Assembly: GCF_002294725.1 (NCBI RefSeq)
Contig: NZ_NSFT01000005.1
Coordinates: 1-64,000, forward strand
Source: Mesorhizobium sp. WSM4313
GTDB taxonomy: Bacteria > Pseudomonadota > Alphaproteobacteria > Rhizobiales > Rhizobiaceae
Reading direction: 5' to 3'
DNA length: 64,000 nt
The translations under genes were made by a program, and so were the position numbers. This document shows positions 35,070-45,259 of the stretch, piece by piece (position 1 is the first letter of the stretch; the number at the start of each line of letters is the position of its first letter). The notes under the pieces were generated by a model. That model saw only the letters and a list, made by a program, of their open reading frames with translations. It was not told where the DNA came from and did not search any database.

Positions 35070-36221
35070 ATGAGCGACGGCACGGGACGCGGGTTTCCGG
35101 CACATGATGCAAGGAGTGGCTCGACGGTCAGCGAGGCCGCCGCCGGCGCGATCCTGACGATCGACCTCGGGGCCATCCGCGAAAACTACCGCCGGCTGAA
35201 GGCGCGGCTGAGCGGCGTCCGCTGTGCCGGCGTGCTCAAGGCTGACGGATACGGACTTGGCGCCGCGCAAGTGGCATCGGCGCTGGCGAAAGAGGGCTGC
35301 GACATCTTCTTCGTCGCGCTGCTCGGCGAGGGCATCGCGCTGCGCAAGGCGATCGGGCCAGGGCCTGACATCTTCGTGTTGAACGGACTGCCGCCCGGCT
35401 CGGAACCGGAAGCCGCGGCGGCCGGACTTTGCCCGGTCATCAACAGCACCACGCAACTGAAGGCCTGGCGTGAGACCGCGCGGGGCATGGGCCAGAGCCT
35501 GCCTGCCGCCATCCAGGTCGACAGCGGCATGGCCCGGCTCGGTATGGCACCGGCGGAAGTCGAGGCGGTCGCGGGGGAGACCGGCGCCTTCGACGGCGTC
35601 GACATTCGGTTCGTCATGAGCCATCTCGCCCGCGCCGACGAGCCGCAACAGGCGGCGAACGAGAGGCAGCGGCACGAATTCGAAAGGCTGCGCAGGATGC
35701 TGCCCGCGGCGCCCGTCTCCTTGGCCAACTCGTCCGGCATCTTTCTCGGGCCGGCCTATCACTATGATCTGGCCCGCCCGGGAGCCGCGCTTTACGGCGT
35801 CAACCCGACGCCCGCCGCGCCCAATCCGATGCTGCCGGTCATACGACTGCAAGCCAAGGTGGCGCAGACGCGACAGGTCGGCGCCGGCGCCGGCATCGGC
35901 TATGGCCATACCCACCAGGCGGATGGACCGCTCGATCTCGCGACCATTTCGCTGGGCTATGGCGACGGCTGGCACCGGCGCGCCGCTTCGGCCGCCTGGT
36001 TCGAAGGCGTGCGATTGCCCTTCGTCGGGCGCGTGTCGATGGACTCGATCATCCTCGACATTTCGGGGCTTCCGGCAGGTCGGCTCGGCGAAGGCGACCT
36101 CGTCGAGCTCATCGGTCCGTCGCAAAGCGTCGACGACGCGGCCGGCCATGCCGGCACCATCGGCTACGAGATATTGACTAGTCTGGGCGCGCGCTTTCAC
36201 CGCCGTTACATCGGCGGATAA
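35070..36221 (+). CDS. alr: Alanine racemase (probably catabolic, DadX role)
   Basis: A 383-residue PLP enzyme interconverting L- and D-alanine. The PLP lysine is in VLKADGYGLGA (Lys57); the catalytic Tyr region is SLGYGDGWHRRA; VGRVSMDSIILDIS is the conserved C-terminal motif. dadA follows within 87 bases, so the pair can convert L-alanine to D-alanine and then to pyruvate. A second, biosynthetic racemase would have to be elsewhere. Confidence 0.94.
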   Translation: MSDGTGRGFPAHDARSGSTVSEAAAGAILTIDLGAIRENYRRLKARLSGVRCAGVLKADGYGLGAAQVASALAKEGCDIFFVALLGEGIALRKAIGPGPDIFVLNGLPPGSEPEAAAAGLCPVINSTTQLKAWRETARGMGQSLPAAIQVDSGMARLGMAPAEVEAVAGETGAFDGVDIRFVMSHLARADEPQQAANERQRHEFERLRRMLPAAPVSLANSSGIFLGPAYHYDLARPGAALYGVNPTPAAPNPMLPVIRLQAKVAQTRQVGAGAGIGYGHTHQADGPLDLATISLGYGDGWHRRAASAAWFEGVRLPFVGRVSMDSIILDISGLPAGRLGEGDLVELIGPSQSVDDAAGHAGTIGYEILTSLGARFHRRYIGG

Positions 36222-36308
36222 CGCAGCCCTTGGCGAGTGCTGCAAAATCCGGCAGACAGGGAATGGCCATGCCTCGGGCGGCATGATCGGCCTTTGAGGG
36301 AGCCTTGA

Positions 36309-37571
36309 ATGAAAGTTATCGTGCTGGGCGGCGGCGTGATCGGGGTGACCACCGCCTACTTCCTCGCCGAGGCTGGTCATGAAGTGACCGTCTACGATCG
36401 CCAGCCGGGGCCGGCGCTCGAAACCAGCTTCGCCAATGCCGGCGAAGTATCGCCGGGCTATGCCTCGCCCTGGGCCGGGCCCGGTATCCCGGTCAAAGCC
36501 GTCAAATGGCTGTTGATGAAGTACGGCCCGCTGGTCGTGCGGCCGGCCTTCGACCCGAACATGTGGACCTGGCTCCTCAAGATGCTGCGCAACTGCACGG
36601 CCGAGCGCTACGCGCTCAACAAGTCGCGCATGGTGCCGCTTGCCGAATACAGCCGCGACACGCTGAAGGCGCTGCGCGAGGCGACCGGCATCACCTACGA
36701 CGAACGGACCAAAGGCACGCTGCAGCTGTTCCGCAAGCAAAAGCAGCTCGACGGCACCGGCGGCGACGTCGAGGTGCTGAAGAAATACGGTGTGCCTTAC
36801 GAGATCCTCGACCGCGACGGCTGTATCGCCGCCGAGCCGGCCCTTGCGGCGGTGCGCGAGAAATTCGTCGGCGGCCTCAGGCTTCCGGGCGACGAGACCG
36901 GCGACTGCAAGATGTTCACCGACAAGCTCGCGGAACTGTGCGTGGCGCGCGGCGTGACCTTCGAATATGGCTCGACCATCCGGCGCATCGTCAGGAACCG
37001 CAATCGCCTCACCAACGTCCTCACGGAGGGCGGATGGAAATCCGCGGACGCCTTCGTGATGGCGATGGGCAGCTATTCGGCGCAGTTCATGCGCTCGCTG
37101 GGGCGGCCGATACCGGTCTATCCGGTCAAGGGCTATTCGATCACCGTGCCGATCGACAATGTCGAGGCCGCGCCTGTGTCGACCGTCATGGACGAGACCT
37201 ACAAGGTGGCGATCACCCGGCTCGGCGACCGCATCCGGGTCGGCGGCACGGCGGAGATTTCGGGCTATGACCTTCGCCTGCAGGAATCGCGCCGCCGCAC
37301 GCTCGAACACTCGGTCGGCGATCTCTTCCCCGGGGGCGGCGACCTCAAGGCGGCGAGCTTCTGGTGCGGCTTGCGGCCGATGACGCCGGATGGACCGCCC
37401 TTGATCGGGCAAAGCGAGGTTGCCAACCTCTATCTCAACACCGGCCACGGCACGCTCGGCTGGACCATGGCCTGCGGCTCGGCCAAGGTGCTCGCCGACA
37501 TCATGTCCAACCGGGTGCCGGAGATCAACGCGCGCGACCTCAGCCCGGAGCGGTATCTCAAACCTATCTGA
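36309..37571 (+). CDS. dadA: D-amino acid dehydrogenase
   Basis: A 420-residue FAD enzyme oxidising D-alanine and related D-amino acids to keto acids at the membrane. N-terminal FAD motif [30 protein letters not shown], then [22 protein letters not shown] (DadA signature), and C-terminal [17 protein letters not shown] and [17 protein letters not shown]. Full length. Partner of the racemase upstream. Confidence 0.95.
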   Translation: MKVIVLGGGVIGVTTAYFLAEAGHEVTVYDRQPGPALETSFANAGEVSPGYASPWAGPGIPVKAVKWLLMKYGPLVVRPAFDPNMWTWLLKMLRNCTAERYALNKSRMVPLAEYSRDTLKALREATGITYDERTKGTLQLFRKQKQLDGTGGDVEVLKKYGVPYEILDRDGCIAAEPALAAVREKFVGGLRLPGDETGDCKMFTDKLAELCVARGVTFEYGSTIRRIVRNRNRLTNVLTEGGWKSADAFVMAMGSYSAQFMRSLGRPIPVYPVKGYSITVPIDNVEAAPVSTVMDETYKVAITRLGDRIRVGGTAEISGYDLRLQESRRRTLEHSVGDLFPGGGDLKAASFWCGLRPMTPDGPPLIGQSEVANLYLNTGHGTLGWTMACGSAKVLADIMSNRVPEINARDLSPERYLKPI

Positions 37572-37718
37572 GGGGCTTTGCATCTGCTTCGGCGGGCTCG
37601 GCTCAGAACGCCTCCCTGACTCAGCTGTCGCCGAACAGCAGCCGGTAGAGCCTGGCGCCGGCAAGGCGGCGGCGACCAACTGCCTGTGATAAAGTCGGCC
37701 GCAGCGAGGGGACTTCGG

Positions 37719-38291
37719 ATGCGTCTTTTTCTTTTTGCGGCGGCCGCCTGTCTGATCTGCGCCCCGGCGGCGCTGGCAGCGGACAAAACCGTTCACGACA
37801 AGGAGCACGGCTTTTCGCTGACCTATCCCGAGCAATGGGCGAGCGAAACCGCCTTTGACAACACCATTCGGCTCAAGATCAAATCCGGCGAAGGAGGGCT
37901 CACCTGCCGCGTGTCGGAAAATGCCTATGATCCGACCGCTCCCGACAATCCGCCCGATGTCAGGGCGTTCATGGAGGAAGACTGGAAGGTGAGCAACTGG
38001 CAGACCATGGTCGGCGTCGCCTATCAGTCGGCCGCCTTCCGCCAGGACAGGTTGGCGCATTTTCCGGACGGCTATCCGGTGCGCACAGCCGAGATGGATT
38101 TCCACTATGCCGACGAGAATGTCAGCTTCTACGGCCATTCCCGCATCGCGCTGACGCTGCGCAGCTCGCATTACGGCTTCGTCGATTGCGGGGTCGCGGG
38201 CGACAACTCCGAAGAGGTAGAGCGCAAATGGGCGCCGCTTGCGGACGAGGCCGAGAAGATCGTGAGCTCGTTCGTGCTCGACGCGGATTAG
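37719..38291 (+). CDS. Secreted hypothetical protein
   Basis: A 190-residue protein with a signal peptide (MRLFLFAAAACLICAPAALAAD, residues 1-22) and a mature part that opens with HDKEHGFSLTYPEQW, as in PsbP-like or lipoprotein-associated beta-sandwich proteins, and has two Cys likely to form a disulfide. The ATG at 37719 has GAGGGG upstream; an in-frame start at 37686 would place extra residues before the signal. Its 3' end overlaps the convergent LysR gene by 4 bases. Function unknown. Confidence 0.75.
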   Translation: MRLFLFAAAACLICAPAALAADKTVHDKEHGFSLTYPEQWASETAFDNTIRLKIKSGEGGLTCRVSENAYDPTAPDNPPDVRAFMEEDWKVSNWQTMVGVAYQSAAFRQDRLAHFPDGYPVRTAEMDFHYADENVSFYGHSRIALTLRSSHYGFVDCGVAGDNSEEVERKWAPLADEAEKIVSSFVLDAD

Positions 38292-39169
38292 ACAAAAAGG
38301 CCGCGCTCGCGTTCCACGGCCTTGGTGATGAAGTTGGCGACCAGCTGCACGCGGCGCAGCGGCCGCACCGATTCATGATAGACCAGCCAGTAGGCGCGGC
38401 GGATGGGCGCGACGATGTCGACCGGCACCAGCTCCGGCATCGAACGGGCGACGAACGTGTGGAGGATGCCGATGCCCGCGCCGGAGCGCACCGCTTCGGC
38501 CTGGCCGAGCGCCGAGGAGATGGCGAAGCTGGTGCGCCATTCGGGGCTGAACTCGGCGGCATAGTCCAGCGAGGGGCTGACGATGAGGTCCGGCACATAG
38601 CCGATCAGCGTGTGCCGGCCGAGCTCGGCCGGCGCTTTCGGCAGGCCGTTGGCTTCGGCATAGGCGCGGGAGGCGAAGAGGCCGAGCGTATAGTCGACCA
38701 GCTTGCCCGCCACCAGCCGCCCTTCGCTCGGCCGCTCGACGGTGATCGCAATATCGGCCTCGCGCCTGGACAGCGAGAAGGAGCGCGGCACCGGCACCAG
38801 CTGGATGGTGAGCTCGCGGTGCAGCGCAGTCAGCTCGCCCAGCCGCTTTGCCAGGAAGGCGACGCCAAATCCGTCCGGCGCGCCGATGCGCACCGTGCCC
38901 GAAACGTCGTCGCCCTCGCCGGCAATGGTCGAGCGCGCGGCGATCATGTCGCTCTCCATGCGCTCGGCTATGTCGAGGAAGCGCTCGCCGGCCGGCGTCA
39001 GCTCGCTGCCGGTGGTCAGGCGGCGGAAGAGCTTTGTGCGGAGCGCCTCCTCGAGCGCGGCGATGCGGCGCGAGACGGTGGCGTGGTTGAGCTCCAGGCG
39101 CTTGGCCGCACCGAGAATCTGGCCGGCGCGGGCGACTGCAAGGAAGATGCGGACGTCATCCCAGTTCAT
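38288..39169 (-). CDS. LysR-family transcriptional regulator
   Basis: A 293-residue regulator. The winged HTH is at residues 1-60 (MNWDDVRIFLAVARAGQILGAAKRLELNHATVSRRIAALEEAL), followed by an effector domain of periplasmic-binding type. The ATG at 39169 is preferred to a TTG nine codons upstream. It is divergent from mmsA, with a MITE-like element between, so it may regulate mmsA, but the operator cannot be recognised. Its ligand is unknown. Confidence 0.9.
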   Translation of the reverse strand: MNWDDVRIFLAVARAGQILGAAKRLELNHATVSRRIAALEEALRTKLFRRLTTGSELTPAGERFLDIAERMESDMIAARSTIAGEGDDVSGTVRIGAPDGFGVAFLAKRLGELTALHRELTIQLVPVPRSFSLSRREADIAITVERPSEGRLVAGKLVDYTLGLFASRAYAEANGLPKAPAELGRHTLIGYVPDLIVSPSLDYAAEFSPEWRTSFAISSALGQAEAVRSGAGIGILHTFVARSMPELVPVDIVAPIRRAYWLVYHESVRPLRRVQLVANFITKAVERERGLFV

Positions 39170-39210
39170 GGGAGTGGTCCGCTCTGTGATTGTCAACGCT
39201 GCGTTCCTTC

Positions 39211-39360
39211 GCGCCCCCCTCTGGCCTGCCGGCCATCTCCCCCTCTAGGGGGGAGATCAGATGTCGCGGCGGATTTCGCCAACCGCCGAAAGCGCTGTCG
39301 GTGAAGCTGCTAATCTCCCCCCAAGAGGGGGAGATGTCCGGCAGGACAGAGGGGGGCGCG
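39211..39360. repeat. MITE-like inverted-repeat element, copy C (same family as copy A)
   Basis: Terminal inverted repeats (GCGCCCCCCTCTGGCCTGCC... and its complement ending GGGGGGCGCG) of about 45 bp with a few mismatches. The interior (GATCAGATGTCGCGGCGG...TTTCGCCAACCGCCG) is the reverse complement relative of copy A. It sits between lysR and mmsA and therefore probably within both promoter regions. The remaining 39361-39533 holds the mmsA leader. Confidence 0.85.
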
Positions 39361-39533
39361 ACAAAACTCAACCTATGAAATCCTTCACGGCAGGCAATCC
39401 ATCATTTGCGGCAATTAATGCACACCTCGGGATCGTTGTCTATTTTCCGCACAACGGTTGCGTTTTGGCTCGCGTTGCCATCGCTGCCGCAAAGGCGGAC
39501 AATGGGTCATCACCAGAACAGGGAGAGAAAAGC

Positions 39534-41030
<1,497 letters not shown>

Positions 41031-41060
41031 CCCGAACGGTCGTCCAAACCAACATTGAGA

Positions 41061-41089
41061 AGGCGCGGCGCGAGCCGCGCTTTCTTTTT
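41061..41089 (+). terminator. Intrinsic terminator after mmsA
   Basis: GCGCGGC (41063-41069) pairs with GCCGCGC (41074-41080) around a GCGA loop and is followed by TTTCTTTTT. Confidence 0.85.
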
Positions 41090-41294
41090 ATGAACGAAGG
41101 CGAAGCACAACTTCAGGCGCATGAATTCCGGCGCATCGCGTCATGCGTGCGTCCGCATATTCTAATAATTCCATCGCCGTGTGATGGAACCAACAGACCA
41201 CCATCTGCCTTAGGCTTTATTCCTGCCATGCGTGCAGGCAACCAAGCAGCGCCGGTTCAAGCCGGGGTTCTCGTCTGGCGCGAGGAGGTGTCAG

Positions 41295-41597
41295 ATGACA
41301 CGATTTGTTGTGGCGGCAATATTGGCGGCGACGGCGATGACCGTTGGAGCCGTGCCGGCGAGCGCGGCGGCGCAATGCGCGGCGCGCGCCGACATCATCA
41401 AGGCGCTTGGCGACAAGTTCCACGAAACCGAGGCCGGGCGCGGCCTGATCAATCCGAACGTCGTGCTCGAGATATTCGTCTCCGACCAGGGAAGCTGGAC
41501 GGTGCTCGCCTCCGATACCAAAGGCCAGAGCTGCGTGCTTTCCGTCGGCGAGGGCTGGGACAGCCCGACGATCACCGCGGCGATGCCGGGCGCCTGA
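41295..41597 (+). CDS. Small secreted Cys-containing protein, paralog 1
   Basis: A 100-residue protein with a signal peptide (MTRFVVAAILAATAMTVGAVPASAAA) and a mature domain of about 73 residues containing two Cys (QCAARAD and KGQSCVLS), probably a disulfide. The motif GSWTVLASDTKGQSC recurs in the next gene (41868). The ATG at 41295 has GGAGG upstream. Function unknown; probably periplasmic. Confidence 0.8.
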   Translation: MTRFVVAAILAATAMTVGAVPASAAAQCAARADIIKALGDKFHETEAGRGLINPNVVLEIFVSDQGSWTVLASDTKGQSCVLSVGEGWDSPTITAAMPGA

Positions 41598-41867
41598 AAC
41601 CGGCAGGGAGCCGGGGTGCGCGCCACAACGGCTCCCACGGTCGGGCGTCAAGTGGCGCCAAGCAAGGCGCCCTCCGCGGCGCCGCTTGTTTACGGAGCGG
41701 AGCTTCACCATATCGAATCCCAGGGAGTCATGATCTCCCGACGACAGACCGGAAGCCAGAAGGAGTGACGCGATGAAGACGTCCAATCCGGCCTGGAGCC
41801 TTCCGGCACACTGAGGCGGCCGAATGTGCCTCCCTTTGCCGGAATGCGACGGCAAAGGAGGTGCCCC

Positions 41868-42185
41868 ATGGCACGCGAATTTTCGTTTCGATGGGTCAAG
41901 CTTGCGGCCGTTGGCGCCATGATGGCGCTGTCGGCAGTTCCGGCGCGGGCCCAAGTCATCTGCGGCGGCCATGACTATCTGGTCGCGAGGCTGGCGGAGG
42001 CATTCGAGGAGAAGCGGCTGGGCTACGGCGTGGCCGGACAAGTCGCCATCTTCGAGGTGTTCGTCTCGGCAGGCGGAACCTGGACTATCCTGATGACGGA
42101 CGTCAAAGGCCAGAGCTGCATCCTGGCCGCCGGCGAGGGGTGGGAAGACACGCTGGCCACCGCGGTCGGGCAGCCGGGTGGCTGA
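41868..42185 (+). CDS. Small secreted Cys-containing protein, paralog 2
   Basis: A 105-residue protein with a signal peptide (about residues 1-29, ending ARAQ) and the same mature fold as the gene at 41295: VICGGHDYLV, EVFVSAGGTWTILMTDVKGQSCILAAGEGWEDT. AAAGGAGGT precedes the ATG at 41868. The two genes are 270 bases apart and look like a tandem duplication that has diverged. Function unknown. Confidence 0.8.
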   Translation: MAREFSFRWVKLAAVGAMMALSAVPARAQVICGGHDYLVARLAEAFEEKRLGYGVAGQVAIFEVFVSAGGTWTILMTDVKGQSCILAAGEGWEDTLATAVGQPGG

Positions 42186-42212
42186 GACGCCTCGAGCAGG
42201 CGCTGGTCCTGC

Positions 42213-42884
42213 TCAGCGCGTGGCGGCCACCTCGGCATGACCGCGCAGCAGCGCTATCAGCTTCTTGGCGTCCTTGGCGGCGGCTTCCTCGTCGCCGTCG
42301 AGGATGGAACGGATCAGCGCCACGTGGTGCTCGGCCGATTCGGCGAGACCGGTGTCGGCCTTGTAGCGATACCAGAAGCGGCGGCTGTGGGTCTGCAAGG
42401 GGGCCGCCACACGCGCCGCGAACGGGTTGTCGGCGGCGATGGCCAGCGCTTCGTCGAGCGCCTTGTCGGCCTGGATGAAGGCAAGCACATTGCTCGAGAT
42501 CACCGCCTTCTGCATGGCCAGGGCCGCTTCATGGAACAGGTCGGCGGCCTCGCGGGTGACGAAGCGGGCGGCCGAGCGGGCGAGCACCACCTCGATGCCG
42601 CGCCGCGCATCCAGCACCCGCAGCCAGTCGCCGGCGTGAAGCGGTGCGACCGCGATGCCGGCCCGAGGTCTGATGTCGAGAAGCCCTTCCCAGGCGAGCC
42701 GCTGGATAGCCTCGCGCACGGGGGTGCGTCCGAGACCCAGCCGCTCGATCAGCGCGCCTTCGGTGACGAAGCCCGACGGCGCCAGCTCGAGCGTGACGAT
42801 CATATGCTCAAGCGCGCGATAGGCCTTGGTCGCCGCCGGCTCAAAAGTCGCGTTCGCCTCGATGGATATCAGCGGGGAGATCAA
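42213..42884 (-). CDS. hypR: GntR/FCD-family repressor of hydroxyproline catabolism (TTG start)
   Basis: A 223-residue regulator with an N-terminal winged HTH (RALEHMIVTLELAPSGFVTEGALIERLGLGRTPVREAIQRLAWEGLL) and an all-helical FCD ligand domain. The frame opens at 42917, but that start lies inside a palindrome; a TTG at 42884 has AGGAG seven bases upstream, so it is the likely start. It is divergent from the deaminase-dehydrogenase-epimerase genes, in the position of HypR of Sinorhizobium. The exact ligand (hydroxyproline or an intermediate) is inferred. Confidence 0.8.
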   Translation of the reverse strand: MISPLISIEANATFEPAATKAYRALEHMIVTLELAPSGFVTEGALIERLGLGRTPVREAIQRLAWEGLLDIRPRAGIAVAPLHAGDWLRVLDARRGIEVVLARSAARFVTREAADLFHEAALAMQKAVISSNVLAFIQADKALDEALAIAADNPFAARVAAPLQTHSRRFWYRYKADTGLAESAEHHVALIRSILDGDEEAAAKDAKKLIALLRGHAEVAATR

Positions 42885-42895
42885 TGGCGGGCTCC

Positions 42896-42916
42896 TGATA
42901 TATTTTTCATATATCA
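42896..42916. promoter_or_regulatory. Operator palindrome near hypR
   Basis: TGATATAT-TTTTC-ATATATCA, perfect 8-bp arms separated by five bases. The half-site TGATATAT also appears in the second palindrome at 42961. It lies immediately upstream of the hypR ribosome binding site, suited to autorepression. Confidence 0.7.
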
Positions 42917-42960
42917 TAAGTGATTCAGCGTTGACAGGCTAATTCCTAATAGATATACCA

Positions 42961-42972
42961 CTGATATATCAG
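42961..42972. promoter_or_regulatory. Operator palindrome upstream of hypD
   Basis: CTGATATATCAG is a perfect 12-bp palindrome that shares the TGATATAT half-site with 42896-42916. It ends 13 bases before the hypD ATG, overlapping the ribosome binding site region (AGAGGAG), where a repressor could block the catabolic operon. Confidence 0.7.
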
Positions 42973-42985
42973 AGGAGAAGTAGCC

Positions 42986-43921
42986 ATGTGGGCCGGAGTT
43001 TTCCCCGCCGTCACGACCAAATTCACCGCCGACGACCGTCTCGACCATGCCGAGATGGAGCGCTGCTACGGGCTGCAGATGGAGGCCGGCTGCGACGGCA
43101 TCATCGTGTGCGGCTCGCTCGGCGAAGGCCCCATGCTGTCGCCTGACGAGAAGATCGAGGTGCTGAAGGCGGCGCAGAAGGTTGCCGGCAAGAAGCCGGT
43201 GCTTTTGACCGTCAACGAGCCCGGCACGCGTGAGGCGGCTGCTATCGCCAAACGCGCTGCCAAGGAAGGCGCCGACGGCCTGATGGTGGTGCCGAGCCCG
43301 ATCTATCACACCGACCCGCAAGAGACGGTCGCCGCCCTTCGCGCCGTCGCCGAAGCAGGCGACCTGCCGGTGATGATCTATTCCAACCGGCTCGCCTATC
43401 GCGTCGACGTCACCGTCGACCTGATGGAGGAGTTGGCGTCGGACAAGCGTTTCGTCGCCATCAAGGAATCCTCCGACGACATCCGCCGATCGACCGAGAT
43501 CATCAACCGGTTCGGCGACCGCTACGACCTCTTCACCGGCGTCGACAACCTTGCCTTCGAGGCGCTGTCGGTCGGCGCCATCGGCTGGGTCGCCGGCCTC
43601 GTCACCGCCTTCCCGCGCGAGACGGTCGCGATCTACCAGTTGATGCAGCAGGGCCGACGCGACGAGGCGTTGGCGATCTACCGCTGGTTCCGGCCCTTGC
43701 TCGACCTCGATGTCTCGACCTATCTGGTCCAAAACATCAAGCTTGCCGAAGTGCTGGCGATCGGTACCAATGATCGCGTGCGCATGCCGCGCCAGCCGCT
43801 GTCGGGTGAACGCCGCAAGGCGGTCGAAAAGATCGTCCGGGATGCGCTGGCGATGCGGCCGAAGCTGCCGCCGCTGCAGACGTCTCCTCGATCGACGAAG
43901 CAGATGGTGGCGGCCGAATAA
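42986..43921 (+). CDS. hypD: DapA-family lyase, probable pyrroline-4-hydroxy-2-carboxylate deaminase
   Basis: A 311-residue class I aldolase-fold enzyme. Schiff-base Lys160 in FVAIKES and Tyr132 in MIYSN are the DapA-family catalytic pair; CGSLGEGPMLS is the substrate loop. In the order GntR, DapA-like, FAD oxidase, epimerase this member is the deaminase that turns pyrroline-4-hydroxy-2-carboxylate into 2-oxoglutarate semialdehyde. Translation starts 6 bases after an AGGAGAAG ribosome binding site. Confidence 0.85.
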   Translation: MWAGVFPAVTTKFTADDRLDHAEMERCYGLQMEAGCDGIIVCGSLGEGPMLSPDEKIEVLKAAQKVAGKKPVLLTVNEPGTREAAAIAKRAAKEGADGLMVVPSPIYHTDPQETVAALRAVAEAGDLPVMIYSNRLAYRVDVTVDLMEELASDKRFVAIKESSDDIRRSTEIINRFGDRYDLFTGVDNLAFEALSVGAIGWVAGLVTAFPRETVAIYQLMQQGRRDEALAIYRWFRPLLDLDVSTYLVQNIKLAEVLAIGTNDRVRMPRQPLSGERRKAVEKIVRDALAMRPKLPPLQTSPRSTKQMVAAE

Positions 43922-43935
43922 GGGACAGCCCTGAC

Positions 43936-45246
43936 GTGCAACGAAATTCCAAATCCTGGGAACAGGAGCGGCGCTCAGCCACCGGGGCATCTTCTGCCGG
44001 TGCGCGGGGAGAAGCGGAAGACATCGCCATCATCGGCGGCGGCATCATCGGCATCTGCGCTGCGACCCTGCTCTCGGAAGCGGGGTGCAGCGTCACCGTC
44101 TTTGACCGCACCGGCATCTGCGAGGAGACGAGCTCAGGCAATGCCGCCGCCTTCGCCTTCTCCGACGTGCTGCCGCTGGCGCATAAGGGGATGATCCGGC
44201 AATTGCCGAAATGGCTCGCCGACCCGCTCGGGCCTTTGACCATTCCGCCGGCCTATCTGCCGAAACTCCTGCCCTGGCTGATCCGCTTCTGGCGGGCCGG
44301 TGCGCCCAAGCACTACGAGGCGAGCCTTTCCACGCAGGCCGGCATGATGAGGTTGGCCGAAGCCGAATGGATGGGGCTGCTCGACCGCTCTGGCACGCGG
44401 CCAATGCTACGCGAGGACGGTTCGCTGGAATTCTATGAGAGCGAGGCGGAGTTCCGCGCATCACTGCCCGGCTGGGCCGAACGCCAGCGTTTCGGCATCG
44501 GCTTCCGCCATGTCGAGGGCGAAGAGATGGCCGCGCTGCAGCCGGGTCTTTCGCCGCGCTTCGTCAAGGCCACCTTCGTGCCGGGCTGGAAGACGGTCGC
44601 CGATCCGAAGCTGCTCGGCAAGGCGGTCTGGGCCTATGCGGAAAAGATCGGCGCCCGTTTCGAGCATGCGCGGGTGGAGCGCGTGGAAGCGGCCGCAAAC
44701 GGCGCGACGATCATCCTGGCCGACGGCAGCAGGCGCACGGCCAAGAAGGTCCTGATCGCCGCCGGCGCCTGGTCGCATCTCCTGGCAAGGGATATCGGCG
44801 ACCGCATCCCGCTCGAAACCGAACGCGGCTATAACACGACGCTGCCTGTGTCGGCTTTCGACGTGAGGCGGCAGCTGATCTTTTCCGGCCATGGCTTCGT
44901 CATCACGCCGCTTGAGACCGGCTTGCGCGTCGGCGGCGCCGTCGAGCTCGGCGGCATCGAGCGGCCGCCGAATTTCGCCCGTTCCAAGGCGATGCTGGAG
45001 AAGGCGAAGCGTTTCCTGCCCGGGCTCGACCCGTCCGGCGGCCGCGAGTGGATGGGCTATCGTCCGTCGCTGCCGGATTCATTGCCGGTCATCGGCACGG
45101 CACGCGCGCCGAACGTCTATTATGCCTTCGGCCACGGCCATCTCGGCCTGACCCAGTCGGCGGCGACCGGCCGCTTGATCCGCGATCTCGTTCTCGGGCA
45201 GACTCCGCCGCTCGATCTCACGCCCTTCAGTCCGCAGCGTTTCTGA
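43936..45246 (+). CDS. hypO: FAD-dependent D-amino acid dehydrogenase, probable D-hydroxyproline dehydrogenase (GTG start)
   Basis: A 436-residue DadA-like flavoprotein with IAIIGGGIIGICAATLLSEAGCSVTVFDR (FAD motif after an N-terminal extension of about 28 residues) and C-terminal WMGYRPSLPDSLPVIG and YAFGHGHLGLTQSAATG. Expected to oxidise cis-4-hydroxy-D-proline from the epimerase to the pyrroline. The start is the GTG at 43936, 14 bases after hypD; no later ATG precedes the FAD motif. It resembles the enzyme at 36309 but has different flanking motifs. Confidence 0.85.
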   Translation: MQRNSKSWEQERRSATGASSAGARGEAEDIAIIGGGIIGICAATLLSEAGCSVTVFDRTGICEETSSGNAAAFAFSDVLPLAHKGMIRQLPKWLADPLGPLTIPPAYLPKLLPWLIRFWRAGAPKHYEASLSTQAGMMRLAEAEWMGLLDRSGTRPMLREDGSLEFYESEAEFRASLPGWAERQRFGIGFRHVEGEEMAALQPGLSPRFVKATFVPGWKTVADPKLLGKAVWAYAEKIGARFEHARVERVEAAANGATIILADGSRRTAKKVLIAAGAWSHLLARDIGDRIPLETERGYNTTLPVSAFDVRRQLIFSGHGFVITPLETGLRVGGAVELGGIERPPNFARSKAMLEKAKRFLPGLDPSGGREWMGYRPSLPDSLPVIGTARAPNVYYAFGHGHLGLTQSAATGRLIRDLVLGQTPPLDLTPFSPQRF

Positions 45247-45259
45247 AAAAGAGTCCATC

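Noticed and set aside
34938..38171. 1077-codon open frame on the reverse strand
   Set aside because: It runs antisense across rppH, alr, dadA and the secreted-protein gene, all with strong family motifs. Its product is Arg/His/Ala-rich without a domain, typical of antisense frames in GC-rich DNA.
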